Source: Actinomycetota bacterium (GTDB lineage: Bacteria; Actinomycetota; Acidimicrobiia; Acidimicrobiales; Ilumatobacteraceae). Taken from it: a stretch of DNA of 21,861 bases. The number at the start of each line of letters is the position of its first letter. The first letter of the stretch is position 1. This document shows positions 1-8,220 of the stretch, in pieces. The stretch is taken from the NCBI GenBank assembly GCA_026393655.1, contig JAPKZT010000163.1:1-21861 (forward strand), in the 5' to 3' direction. Below the pieces are notes generated by a model that saw only the letters and a list, made by a program, of their open reading frames with translations, made no database searches and was not told the origin of the DNA. Both the position numbers and the translations under genes were made by a program.

Positions 1-2027
1 GCGAGTGTGGCTTCGTCAACCACCACTGCGAGGCGAGTCAGCATTGCATGATCAATCAAATCAGTTGGCTTTGAATCCGGGGTCAACTCTCCCGCACCAA
101 GAACAAACTTCGTCAAGTTCAAAAGTTTGGTTGCGAGTTTTCGCCCGACTTTCATTTGGTCTTCGCTGAATGTTGTGTCAACACCCGGTCGTGCACAGGC
201 AGCCCAATATCGCACGGCATCACTGCCGTATTGATCAAACAAATCAGATGGTGTTACTACATTGCCTTTTGATTTCGACATCTTTTTGCGATCAGGGTCG
301 AGAATCCAGCCAGATAATGCCGCGTTCTTCCATGGTGCTTGATTGTGTTCGAAGTTCGAACGGACCATCGTGGCAAACAACCAAGTACGAATAATGTCGT
401 GACCTTGTGGCCGAACATCCATCGGAAAAATTCTCGTGAACAAATCTTGATCATCTATCCATCTACCAGCAATTTGTGGAGTCAGTGAAGAAGTCGCCCA
501 AGTGTCCATGATGTCTGGGTCACCAACAAACCCGTTGGCTTGGCCGCGTTGATCGGCGACAAAACCACTTGGCAAATCTGTACTCGGGTCAATTGGCAAT
601 TGATCTTTAGTTGGCATCAGTGGATTGTCGTAAATGATTTCGCCATGTGCATCAAGGCGATACCAAAGCGGTATCGGTACACCAAAATATCGCTGTCGAC
701 TGACGAGCCAGTCGCCGTTTAAACCGCCGACCCAGTTTGCATAACGGTGTTGCATGAAATCCGGGTGCCAAGTGAGTTCGTCACCGCGTGCAAGCAACTT
801 GTCGCGAAGTGCTTGATCGCGACCACCATTACGGATATACCACTGACGACTCGTAACAATCTCAAGTGGACGGTCGCCTTTTTCATAAAATTTAACCGCG
901 TGGGTAATCGCTCGTGGCTCATCAATCAGTTCGCCTGTTTCGCGCAACATCTCAACTGTCAAAACTTGCGCTTGCTTCACAGTTTTGCCGGCAAGTCGTG
1001 CATATTGCAGTTTTGCTTTATCAGACATCACTGCTGGAGCATCTGCAACGAATCGTCCGTCGCGTCCGATTGTTGGGCGAGTGTTCAGATTTAATTCTCG
1101 CCACCAAATCACATCGGTCAAGTCGCCGAATGTGCAAACCATTGCAATGCCCGAGCCCTTATCTTGTTGCGCAAGTGGGTGAGCAAAAACTGGCACTTCG
1201 ACATTAAAGATTGGTGTGTGTGCAACTTTGCCAAAAAGATGTTGATATCGCGCATCATCTGGGTGTGCGACCAGTCCGACGCAAGCAGCAATTAATTCAG
1301 GTCGAGTCGTTTCAACTACAAACTCGCTGCGACTTTCGTCTGGCACATGAAATTTTAATTTATGAAACGCGCCAGGCCGTTCGCGGTCTTCAAGTTCTGC
1401 TTGCGCAACTGCCGTGCCAAAATCAACATCCCAAAGTGTTGGTGCTTCTTGCGTGTATGCCTCACCTCGTTCGAGATTGCCCAAGAATGCACTTTGCGCA
1501 GTACGTCGAGCATGTTCGCTGATCGTTGTATAGAGCAAGCTCCAGTCAACCGATAGCCCGAGGCGGCGAAATAAATCTTCAAAAATTTTTTCATCTTGCG
1601 CAGTCAATTCATCACAAAGTTCAATAAAGTTTGGTCGCGAAATTGGTATTGCGCGCGAATCTTTTGGTGGGTCACCGCGAAACGGTGGTTCAAAATTCTC
1701 AACGTAACTTAGAGACGGGTCACAAGAAACGCCGTAATAATTTTGTACGCGGCGCTCGGTCGGCAGACCATTGTCATCCCATCCCATCGGGTAAAAAACA
1801 GATTTGCCGCGCATTCGCCAAAAGCGAGCCAACGTGTCTGTGTGCGTGTAAGAAAAAACGTGACCCATGTGCAGCGAACCACTGACTGTTGGTGGCGGCG
1901 TATCAATTGAGAAAATATTTTTACGTTCTGCTGTGCGATCGAAACGGTAAATACCGTCGCGCTCCCACTGTTCAACGAGCCGAGTGTCAACTCCATCGAT
2001 CGTGGGCTTCTCGGGTACGCGTGACAT
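1..2027 (-). CDS. valS: Valine--tRNA ligase, 5' part (3' end cut by the window edge)
   Basis: This cytosolic class I aminoacyl-tRNA synthetase charges tRNA-Val with valine. On the minus strand the protein starts at ATG 2027 (MSRVPEKPTIDG) and stays open to base 3, about 675 codons. The HIGH-type signature is HMGH (1860-1871), preceded by PPPTVSGSL. The segment YPMGWDDNGLPTERR follows, as in ValS. The KMSKS loop is at 270-284, in the context DPDRKKMSKSKGN, and is followed by SDAVRYWAA. The reading then enters the anticodon-binding helices. Family members are usually 830-880 residues, so roughly the last 160-200 residues lie outside the window. It is divergent from cysS with 35 bases between starts. 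A TACCGT hexamer 9 bases upstream suggests a nearly leaderless mRNA. The family assignment is certain. Confidence 0.97.
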   Translation of the reverse strand, partial: MSRVPEKPTIDGVDTRLVEQWERDGIYRFDRTAERKNIFSIDTPPPTVSGSLHMGHVFSYTHTDTLARFWRMRGKSVFYPMGWDDNGLPTERRVQNYYGVSCDPSLSYVENFEPPFRGDPPKDSRAIPISRPNFIELCDELTAQDEKIFEDLFRRLGLSVDWSLLYTTISEHARRTAQSAFLGNLERGEAYTQEAPTLWDVDFGTAVAQAELEDRERPGAFHKLKFHVPDESRSEFVVETTRPELIAACVGLVAHPDDARYQHLFGKVAHTPIFNVEVPVFAHPLAQQDKGSGIAMVCTFGDLTDVIWWRELNLNTRPTIGRDGRFVADAPAVMSDKAKLQYARLAGKTVKQAQVLTVEMLRETGELIDEPRAITHAVKFYEKGDRPLEIVTSRQWYIRNGGRDQALRDKLLARGDELTWHPDFMQHRYANWVGGLNGDWLVSRQRYFGVPIPLWYRLDAHGEIIYDNPLMPTKDQLPIDPSTDLPSGFVADQRGQANGFVGDPDIMDTWATSSLTPQIAGRWIDDQDLFTRIFPMDVRPQGHDIIRTWLFATMVRSNFEHNQAPWKNAALSGWILDPDRKKMSKSKGNVVTPSDLFDQYGSDAVRYWAACARPGVDTTFSEDQMKVGRKLATKLLNLTKFVLGAGELTPDSKPTDLIDHAMLTRLAVVVDEATL

Positions 2028-2036
2028 GACGAAATA

Positions 2037-2042
2037 ACGGTA
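2037..2042 (-). promoter_or_regulatory. Putative -10 element of valS
   Basis: TACCGT on the minus strand lies 9 bases upstream of the valS ATG at 2027. It fits TANNNT and would place transcription start within about 2-3 bases of the start codon. No convincing -35 is visible. Confidence 0.4.
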
Positions 2043-2048
2043 CTCGCC

Positions 2049-2054
2049 TATCCT
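2049..2054 (+). promoter_or_regulatory. Putative -10 element of cysS (leaderless)
   Basis: TATCCT ends 8 bases before the cysS GTG at 2063. No Shine-Dalgarno sequence precedes the gene, so a leaderless transcript is likely. It sits only 6 bases from the opposed valS -10 element. Confidence 0.5.
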
Positions 2055-2062
2055 TAATATCT

Positions 2063-3421
2063 GTGCTGAATTTATACGACACCGCAACCGCAAAAATTCG
2101 CTTGCTTGAGCAACGCAAGCCTGGCGAATTGAGCATTTATCTTTGTGGACCAACGGTTTATGGGCCTCCGCATATCGGCCATGGGCGAGCCACGCTTGTT
2201 TACGATATTTTGCGCCGCTATCTCGAGTGGACCGGCGTCAAAGTACGTCTTGTTTCAAATATCACAGATATCGACGACAAAATAATTAATCGCGCTGAGC
2301 GAGAAAAGCGTCCGTGGTTAGATATTGCTCAAAAATGCGAATCGGTATGGTTTGAATCGATGGCGCGACTTGGTGTGTTGCGTCCAACTGATGTGCCGCG
2401 CGCAACCGAGTATGTGGATCAAATAGTTGGGCTGATTGCCGAACTCGTGGCAAAAGATGCGGCGTACACGACTAACGACGGCATATATATGAGTACCAGT
2501 GTTGTCAAAGATTATGGCTTGCTTGCGCAACAAAACATCGACGACATGCTTGCTGGCGGTGGCGATCGAACGGTATTCGGCGCCGATCAGAAAAAGCATC
2601 CTGCAGATTTTGTTTTATGGAAGTTTTCTAAACCTGGCGAGCCGGCGTGGCCATCACCTTGGGGCGAAGGTCGACCTGGTTGGCACAGCGAGTGTGTCGT
2701 GATGAGTCTCGAACTGCTCGGCGAAGGTTTTGATTTGCATTGCGGTGGCGCCGACTTGCGGTTTCCACATCATGAAAACGAGCGTGCGCAAGCAGTTGCA
2801 CTCGGCAAAGATTTCGCACACCATTGGATGCACAACGGATTTGTTGTTGACACTGAAGGCGAGAAAATGTCCAAGAGTTTGGGCAACGTAACTAACTTGC
2901 CTGATTTGCTGGATCGTTACGATGCGCGCGCATATCGAATGTTGTTGTTGCAAACGCATTATCGTTCGCCAGTAAAAGTTGGTCTCGACAATATTGATGC
3001 GTCGGTAAATGCTCTGGCTGGTGTTGATTCGTTCGCCGCGCGTACAAATTCGCTAAGTGCGTTGCCTGACGACGCGACGCTAACCGCGTTTCGCACGGCA
3101 ATGGATGACGACTTAAATACGCCAGTCGCGATTGGCGTGATGTTTGATGCAATTCGCCGCGCGAATGTCGCTGTTGATTCTGGCGATATAAAAACTGCCG
3201 GAGCGCTTTCTGCGGCCGTTCGAGAAATGTGTGTCGCAGTTGGTCTGCAACTTACTGTCGCTGAAGTTGTTGATGGTGATTCTCAAGCCAAAGCTGTAGC
3301 GCTAGACGCTGCTCGTGCAGCAAAAGATTTTGCTAAAGCCGATGCGATCCGCAACGAACTACAAACACTTGGCTGGCTCGTTGAAACGACTAAAGCCGGC
3401 ACAACACTGCGCCGCGCCTGA
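2063..3421 (+). CDS. cysS: Cysteine--tRNA ligase
   Basis: This cytosolic class I synthetase charges tRNA-Cys with cysteine. The product is 452 aa, close to the family norm. The HIGH motif is HIGH at residues 37-40 (YGPPHIGHGRA). The KMSKS loop is at 268-272 (EGEKMSKSLGN). The four zinc ligands expected of CysRS are visible: C28 (LCGPTVYG), C211 (HSECVVMS), and H236 and E240 (FPHHENE). The start is GTG 2063 with a TATCCT -10 element just upstream and no ribosome-binding site. MshC, the mycothiol ligase paralogue, was considered. The full length, the HIGH-to-KMSKS layout and the DALR-like C-terminal region fit CysS better. Confidence 0.96.
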   Translation: MLNLYDTATAKIRLLEQRKPGELSIYLCGPTVYGPPHIGHGRATLVYDILRRYLEWTGVKVRLVSNITDIDDKIINRAEREKRPWLDIAQKCESVWFESMARLGVLRPTDVPRATEYVDQIVGLIAELVAKDAAYTTNDGIYMSTSVVKDYGLLAQQNIDDMLAGGGDRTVFGADQKKHPADFVLWKFSKPGEPAWPSPWGEGRPGWHSECVVMSLELLGEGFDLHCGGADLRFPHHENERAQAVALGKDFAHHWMHNGFVVDTEGEKMSKSLGNVTNLPDLLDRYDARAYRMLLLQTHYRSPVKVGLDNIDASVNALAGVDSFAARTNSLSALPDDATLTAFRTAMDDDLNTPVAIGVMFDAIRRANVAVDSGDIKTAGALSAAVREMCVAVGLQLTVAEVVDGDSQAKAVALDAARAAKDFAKADAIRNELQTLGWLVETTKAGTTLRRA

Positions 3422-3463
3422 CCGTTGTACTAACCACGCCACGCTATGAGTCACTCACGAGCG

Positions 3464-3469
3464 TAGAAT
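3464..3469 (+). promoter_or_regulatory. -10 element, leaderless promoter of the small ORF/nucleotidyltransferase unit
   Basis: TAGAAT is followed by exactly six bases (TGACAT) and then GTG at 3476. This matches the dominant start layout in the window and is the main support for the short ORF being a real gene. Confidence 0.6.
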
Positions 3470-3475
3470 TGACAT

Positions 3476-3649
3476 GTGACTTCGCCACTTGCGCCCGTTG
3501 ATCAGATGTATCTTGAAGGCTTGGCGATCAAGCGCGAGCAACTGCGTCGTGAAAATCCGCAGGCAGATGAAATTCAGATTCAAAAATTATTGGTTAAGTG
3601 GCTGCACGATCGACCACTTGATGCTCCGGGGCGCGTCAGGGCACTGTGA
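3476..3649 (+). CDS. Small 57-aa protein, first gene of a nucleotidyltransferase unit
   Basis: The 58-codon reading frame starts at GTG 3476, directly behind a leaderless-type promoter. Its stop codon TGA (3647-3649) overlaps the GTG start (3646) of the next gene as GTGA, which implies translational coupling. The product (starting VTSPLAPVDQMYLEG) is charged and predicted to be mostly helical, with AIKREQLRRE followed by QIQKLLVKWL. It has no signal peptide or membrane segment. I do not recognise a named family. Its small size, its place ahead of a nucleotidyltransferase-fold gene and the coupling suggest a partner protein, possibly an antitoxin or adaptor. That role is inference only. Confidence 0.65.
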   Translation: MTSPLAPVDQMYLEGLAIKREQLRRENPQADEIQIQKLLVKWLHDRPLDAPGRVRAL

Positions 3650-4218
3650 GTCTCATTGCCACAGCGTCAGAAGTTTTGACGCTTTTGCGGCGCGAGGGAG
3701 TTTCGGGTTGCCTAGTTGGTGGGCTCGCAGTTTCGGCTCGATGTGATCCACGTTTCACACGCGATGTTGATCTTGCTATTGCACTTCAGAACGACACTCA
3801 AGCCGAGGCACTGGTTCACTCGCTGACAAAGTTAGGTTTTCGCATTGATGCGTTAGTCGAGCAAGAAGCGCAAAAGAGATTGGCGATGACTCGACTCATT
3901 ACTTCTGATGACACAAGTATTGATTTGTTGATTGCATCATCAGGCATAGAAGCAGAAGTTGTCGCTGCTGCTGAGCAACTTGAAGTTGTAAAACAAATTA
4001 TTTTGCCAGTGGCTCGAGTCGGACATTTAATAGCGTTAAAACTATTGTCAGTTGCCCCTGGTCGAGAAACCGACCATTCTGATTTGCGCAACCTTGCTCA
4101 TGTGGCTGACGAGGTTGAGTGGCAACGGGCACATGATGCGGTGCGACTAGTCGTTGAGCGCGGTTATTCGCGTGACCGTGACCTCGAGTCTGATCTTCAG
4201 AAGTTGCGTCGCGCGTAA
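3646..4218 (+). CDS. Nucleotidyltransferase-fold protein (MNT/AbiEii-like)
   Basis: The 190-aa protein shows the DNA polymerase beta-type nucleotidyltransferase signature. VGGLAVSAR at residues 24-32 supplies the GG turn, TRDVDLAI at 38-45 supplies the paired carboxylates D40 and D42, and SIDLL places a third candidate carboxylate at D93. A later segment has K132 (ALKLLS) and D146 (DHSDLRNL), resembling the conserved lysine and aspartate region of AbiEii-like proteins. Such enzymes transfer nucleotides to tRNA, proteins or small molecules. Many are toxins of toxin-antitoxin pairs and others are resistance enzymes. The start is GTG 3646, overlapping the preceding 57-aa gene by 4 bases. The substrate cannot be told from sequence. 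The fold is fairly sure and the toxin role is not. Confidence 0.8.
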   Translation: MSLIATASEVLTLLRREGVSGCLVGGLAVSARCDPRFTRDVDLAIALQNDTQAEALVHSLTKLGFRIDALVEQEAQKRLAMTRLITSDDTSIDLLIASSGIEAEVVAAAEQLEVVKQIILPVARVGHLIALKLLSVAPGRETDHSDLRNLAHVADEVEWQRAHDAVRLVVERGYSRDRDLESDLQKLRRA

Positions 4219-4272
4219 TGTTTTCAAACGATTTCACACAGTTCCGCTTGTTAGTCGCAACTGCTACGCAGG

Positions 4273-4278
4273 TAACTT
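4273..4278 (+). promoter_or_regulatory. -10 element, leaderless promoter of the acyl-CoA dehydrogenase
   Basis: TAACTT is followed by six bases and then ATG at 4285. No Shine-Dalgarno sequence is present. Confidence 0.6.
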
Positions 4279-4284
4279 ATATCC

Positions 4285-5496
4285 ATGGCTGATTTTTCAC
4301 TTGCTCTAAATGATGACCAACTTCAAATCAAAAACTGGATCCACGAATTTGCAGTAGATGTAATTCGTCCAGCAGCGCACGAGTGGGATGAACGAGAAGA
4401 GTTTCCGTTTCCCGTTGTGCAAGAAGCCGCCAAGATTGGTTTGTATGGCCTTGACTTCATCATGAACGCAATGGCCGACCCGACAGGTTTGACAATGGTT
4501 GTTGCGATTGAAGAAATCTTTTGGGGCGATGCTGGTATTGGCATGGCAATCATGGGATCTGGTCTTGCTGCAGCAGGTATCGCCGGCAATGGCACACCAG
4601 AACAAATGATCGAGTGGGTGCCGCAGTGTTACGGAACCGCCGATGATGTAAAACTTGGTGCTTTTTGTGTGAGCGAACCAGACGCAGGTAGTGATGTTTC
4701 AAACCTGCGAACGCGGGCCGTATATGACGAAGCCAATGACGAGTGGGTACTTAACGGTACAAAAGCTTGGATCACAAACGGTGGTATTGCTGATATTCAC
4801 GTCGTAGTCGCTGCAGTTGACCCAGAACTTAAAGGTCGCGGCCAAGCGAGTTTCATCGTGCCACCAAAAACAAAAGGCTTGAGTCAGGGTCAGAAATATT
4901 TGAAGCACGGTATTCGCGCCAGTCATACGGCCGAAGTTGTGCTCGAAGATGTTCGCGTGCCAGGTCGTTGCTTGCTAGGTGGCAAAGAAAAACTTGACGC
5001 CAAACTTGCGCGTTATCGCGAAGGCACTTCGAGTGGCAAGCAACCTGCAATGGCAACATTTGAAGCAACGCGACCAGCCGTTGGTGCACAAGCACTTGGT
5101 GTTGCGCGGGCTGCGTATGAGTTTGCACTTGACTATGCCAAAGAGCGCAAGGCATTTGGCAAGCCGATCATCATGCATCAGGCAATCGCTTTCAAACTTG
5201 CCAACATGATCACCGAGATCGATGCGGCACGATTGCTGATTTGGCGCGCGTCGTGGCTTGCTAAAAATGGCGGCTACAAAAACGCCGAAGGGTCACAAAG
5301 CAAGTACTACGCATCAGAGATGGCCGTCAGAGTCACAAATGATGCGATTCAAATTCTTGGTGGTTATGGCTACACGCGTGAATACCCAGTAGAGCGTTGG
5401 CACCGTGACGCGAAGATTCACACCATCTTTGAGGGCACCTCAGAGATACAACAACTTGTCATTGCTCGTGCGATCTCAGGCTTGCGCGTCGAATAA
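4285..5496 (+). CDS. Acyl-CoA dehydrogenase family protein
   Basis: This FAD-dependent flavoenzyme would form the alpha,beta double bond of an acyl-CoA and pass electrons to ETF. At 403 aa it has the usual length. The first family signature is GAFCVSEPDAGSD (residues 125-137). The second is in the C-terminal helical domain (QILGGYGYTREYP, 356-368). IFEGTSEIQ at 381-389 places E383 at the position of the catalytic base in medium- and short-chain-type enzymes. RKAFGKPI (289-296) is also typical. The start ATG 4285 sits behind a leaderless-type -10. The malic enzyme follows 54 bases downstream and may be co-transcribed. Chain-length preference cannot be inferred. Confidence 0.93.
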   Translation: MADFSLALNDDQLQIKNWIHEFAVDVIRPAAHEWDEREEFPFPVVQEAAKIGLYGLDFIMNAMADPTGLTMVVAIEEIFWGDAGIGMAIMGSGLAAAGIAGNGTPEQMIEWVPQCYGTADDVKLGAFCVSEPDAGSDVSNLRTRAVYDEANDEWVLNGTKAWITNGGIADIHVVVAAVDPELKGRGQASFIVPPKTKGLSQGQKYLKHGIRASHTAEVVLEDVRVPGRCLLGGKEKLDAKLARYREGTSSGKQPAMATFEATRPAVGAQALGVARAAYEFALDYAKERKAFGKPIIMHQAIAFKLANMITEIDAARLLIWRASWLAKNGGYKNAEGSQSKYYASEMAVRVTNDAIQILGGYGYTREYPVERWHRDAKIHTIFEGTSEIQQLVIARAISGLRVE

Positions 5497-5540
5497 ATAG
5501 CGCTCAATCGAGGACTATTTCGTGTGAGGCTCCGTATTGT

Positions 5541-5545
5541 GGAGG
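5541..5545 (+). promoter_or_regulatory. Ribosome-binding site deciding the malic enzyme start
   Basis: GGAGG ends 5 bases before ATG 5551. It supports that start over the upstream in-frame GTG 5524, and contrasts with the leaderless starts elsewhere. It suggests that this gene is read from a longer transcript, perhaps with the upstream dehydrogenase. Confidence 0.55.
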
Positions 5546-5550
5546 GCCAT

Positions 5551-6838
5551 ATGTCAATTCTCCCTAACGCTGCATTTTCAATCGCTCTTGATTGTCAACT
5601 CGACAATGTGCCCGGCACGCTTGGGCGATTATGTGCCGCCATTGGCGAGGCAGGCGGAAACATTGGCGCCCTCGATGGTTTTGATGTTCGTGGTCCGGTG
5701 CTTCGTCGAAGTCTTGTTGTGCATTGTCGAAATGAAGAGCATCAAAATGCAGTTGTTGCCGCGGTACAAAAACTAGATGGCATAACAGTTGTTGATTGGT
5801 GGGACCGAACTTTTCGCATGCATGAGGCCGGAAAGATTGAAGTCATCAGCACGGCGCCAGTCAACGATCGCGATGATTTGTCGATGGCATACACGCCGGG
5901 TGTTGCTCGTGTTTGTACTGCAATTGAAAACAATCCATCGCTCTCGCATAAGTACACCATTCGAAAAAACACGGTCGCAATTGTTAGCAATGGAACAGCA
6001 GTGCTCGGACTTGGTGACATCGGCCCAGAGGGTGCAATGCCTGTCATGGAGGGCAAGGCGCTTCTGTTTAAAGAGTTTGGTGGAGTAAATGGATTTCCTA
6101 TTTGCATAAATGCGCGAACTGCTGATGAGGTCGTTGATTTTGTGCAGCGCATCGCGCCAACATTTGGTGGAATAAATTTGGAAGATATAAAAGCACCCGA
6201 GTGTTTCGAAATTGAAGAACGGCTGCGAGCAAGTCTTGACATTCCTGTGTTTCACGACGACCAACATGGCACAGCAGTGGTGACATTGGCGGCGTTGTGG
6301 AATTCTCTGAAAATCACAGGTAAGAAAATGGAAGACCTCACGGTTGTCATCGCTGGCGTTGGTGCTGCAGGTGTCGCAATTGGCAAGATTCTTCTTAATG
6401 CCGGCATCGGCGATGTCATTGGTTGTGATCGCTTGGGTGCGATTTATACAGGTCGAGGCGAAATGAACTCTGTAAAAGAATGGTTCGCCGCAAACACAAA
6501 TTCTTCGCGAAAAATGGGATCGATTAGTGACGTCATGAAAGGTGCGGACGTATTTGTCGGAGTGAGTGGGCCCGATCTAGTTACTGCAGCCGATGTTCGC
6601 TCGATGGCGAAGAACCCAATTGTGTTTGCAATGGCAAACCCAAACCCGGAAATTCGTCCAGAGCAGGTAGAAGGGGATGAAATTAGCGGCCGCAATCGCC
6701 ATTGCCGAGTCGGTAACCGACGCCCAATTGTCGCCAGATTTTGTGGTGCCATCAGTATTTGATCGGACCATTGTTCAACGTGTTGCGCCAGCGGTCGCCG
6801 CCGCGGCTGTTAAAGACGGCGTCATCCGCAAGTCTTAG
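5551..6838 (+). pseudogene. NAD(P)-dependent malic enzyme with N-terminal ACT domain, internal deletion and frameshift
   Basis: Malic enzyme decarboxylates malate to pyruvate with NAD(P)+. Residues 1-90 form an ACT-like regulatory domain (NVPGTLGR, GEAGGNIGAL). The catalytic part has YTPGVA (Y114), EGKALLFK (K169), LEDIKAPE (E211, D212) and FHDDQHGTA (234-242, D236). The nucleotide-binding loop is GVGAAGVAIG (269-278). After MANPNPEIRPEQVEG (residue 375, base 6675) the frame runs into unrelated codons and would stop at 6762. The true C-terminus (MKLAAAIAIAESVTD to DGVIRKS) continues in the +1 frame from 6677 to TAG 6836-6838. About 35-40 residues carrying the conserved segment with PNQVNNVLAFPG are absent at the junction. 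The start is ATG 5551 with GGAGG upstream. It is either a recent gene loss or a sequence error. Confidence 0.85.
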
Positions 6839-6848
6839 AAAATTTCTG

Positions 6849-8117
6849 TTAGCGCTGCTCGGTGCTGTGAACTGAGATTCGCGTGATCGTCGTCATGGTG
6901 CACCAATAAATATCACCGTGAGGCCCGACGGCAGGAAATACTGCAGACTGAATCGGACTTGTTGTTGAAACTCGTGCAACCTCGTCGCCGGTCGTAATGT
7001 CAAGCACAACAACTTGTTCGCAACCTAGTTCGGGTCGATAATCGGCAGTAATAATTTGTCCAGCCTCGGGAGACAACAACATATGACAAGCGTGATTCTG
7101 CTCACGGCTCCAGCGGCGTGTGATTGAATCTTCGTCGTAATCAAAGCCGCTGATCACACCGTTTCCACTATCGAAACCGACCACGATTTTTCGCGCGGTG
7201 TCAACAACTGGGGGATTGGCGATGATTCCGTTTGGCAATCCGCAAATTTCGGTGAGCGTTACCTTGCCCGATTTTTTATTAACGCGCACGAGATGCAATG
7301 GCGCTGTCGAAATACCGACACCTCGAAAAGTTCCAGTGAAGAGTTGTGTACCTTCGCCATTATCCAAAAACCATGCGTTGTCTTCGGTGATTACTGCATC
7401 CCAACCGAAAGTTTGACCTTCAAGAGTTCGATAGCGAGCATTGAATGTCGTGTCAACGCTTAATTTTTTGTCACGCCAGAACACACGTATCAACGAATAA
7501 TCACCGACAATGTAAAGGTCGTTTCGGTCAGCAGAGAGTCGAGCAATCGAGGGTTCGGCAAGTTCAAGTCGTTCAATGATCTGCAAATCTTCAGAATCAA
7601 GAATTAGTAACTCGGTTGGGCTCATCGGCGTGCCGTTGAGTTGACCGGGTAATGCTCCCGAGAAATCTTTGGTTGCTAAATGTCCACTCGGTAAAATCAC
7701 GAAACTGTTGTATGGCCGAACACGTGGTAACTCAACAGAAGCAATTACTTTCAGATCTGTTGACAAACGATGTGCATGGTTACCGAACACGACATAAAGC
7801 GAACCGTTGGCATGCGCCGCAATTCCGCCTGGCCACATTGGGCCACCAGCTAATTTTTCAGATTCAGTTATGACCTCAAGTGTCACTGGATTAATTTTTT
7901 CAACCCACGAGACGACAGCTGGCCCAGGCATAAACCGTTGGAGAAAAAGTTCATCATTGGGTCCGACGACAGCCATGGTGACGGCGATGGCGTCGCGCGA
8001 AATCACATCAAGTTGGCTAGTAGTCAAAATTTTTGGGATGAGCGCATTGCTGGCAATTTGAAGACGTTTCGGCCCGCCATCTTCGCCCGACCACGAACTA
8101 TTCCAATATCCGCTCAC
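6849..8117 (-). CDS. Hypothetical protein, beta-propeller-like (unknown function)
   Basis: The 422-aa product has no signal peptide or membrane segment. It shows repeated short beta-rich blocks with the feel of a propeller of the SMP-30/PQQ-like or quinoprotein type, such as PWPGGIAAHANGSLYVVF-like turns, ELLILDSEDLQIIERLEL, DRNDLYIVGDYSLI and EQVVVLDITTGDEVARV. I recognise no catalytic motif and assign no function. The longest frame begins at TTG 8123. I chose GTG 8117 because TAGAGT followed by exactly six bases precedes it, matching the window's leaderless rule. It is divergent from the GH3 glycosidase, so the two may share a regulated region, but no functional link is visible. Its 3' end lies 10 bases from the malic enzyme remnant, convergently. 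Confidence 0.75.
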   Translation of the reverse strand: MSGYWNSSWSGEDGGPKRLQIASNALIPKILTTSQLDVISRDAIAVTMAVVGPNDELFLQRFMPGPAVVSWVEKINPVTLEVITESEKLAGGPMWPGGIAAHANGSLYVVFGNHAHRLSTDLKVIASVELPRVRPYNSFVILPSGHLATKDFSGALPGQLNGTPMSPTELLILDSEDLQIIERLELAEPSIARLSADRNDLYIVGDYSLIRVFWRDKKLSVDTTFNARYRTLEGQTFGWDAVITEDNAWFLDNGEGTQLFTGTFRGVGISTAPLHLVRVNKKSGKVTLTEICGLPNGIIANPPVVDTARKIVVGFDSGNGVISGFDYDEDSITRRWSREQNHACHMLLSPEAGQIITADYRPELGCEQVVVLDITTGDEVARVSTTSPIQSAVFPAVGPHGDIYWCTMTTITRISVHSTEQR

Positions 8118-8123
8118 GCGCAA

Positions 8124-8129
8124 ACTCTA
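8124..8129 (-). promoter_or_regulatory. -10 element, leaderless promoter of the propeller-like gene
   Basis: TAGAGT on the minus strand is followed by six bases (TTGCGC) and then GTG at 8117. It decides the start over the in-frame TTG at 8123. Confidence 0.55.
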
Positions 8130-8151
8130 GAACAATTATTTATAGTCTCTC

Positions 8152-8199
8152 GTGACAAAGGCGAGTGAATCAAATAACTTTCAAGTTTTAGCTAATTAA
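8152..8199 (+). CDS. Possible 15-aa leader ORF upstream of the GH3 gene
   Basis: GTG 8152 opens a 16-codon frame (VTKASESNNFQVLAN, stop TAA) lying 21 bases before the GH3 start. A TATAGT hexamer (8141-8146) ends 5 bases upstream of this GTG, so a second leaderless start is conceivable. The peptide has no run of a single amino acid that would suggest classic attenuation. It may be chance. Confidence 0.2.
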   Translation: MTKASESNNFQVLAN

Positions 8200-8208
8200 T
8201 TTTTCGCC

Positions 8209-8214
8209 TAGTCT
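8209..8214 (+). promoter_or_regulatory. -10 element, leaderless promoter of the GH3 gene
   Basis: TAGTCT is followed by six bases (CGTCAC) and then GTG at 8221. The divergent region 8118-8220 is otherwise AT-rich without a clear operator. Confidence 0.6.
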
Positions 8215-8220
8215 CGTCAC

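Noticed and set aside
1211..1522. Plus-strand open frames across 170-1885
   Set aside because: They lie antisense to valS, whose frame is open and matches the family over the whole span.
3476..4218. Calling the pair AbiEi-AbiEii or MNT-HEPN outright
   Set aside because: The small protein is only 57 aa and shows neither a winged helix plus C-terminal domain nor a HEPN RxxxxH motif, so only a cautious toxin-antitoxin-like label is used.
5742..6242. 166-codon minus-strand frame
   Set aside because: It is antisense to the malic enzyme, which shows clear catalytic motifs in the plus frame.
6685..6692. NotI-type octamer GCGGCCGC near the malic enzyme break as a cloning scar
   Set aside because: It encodes part of the expected LAAAIA of the enzyme C-terminus, so it is natural coding sequence.
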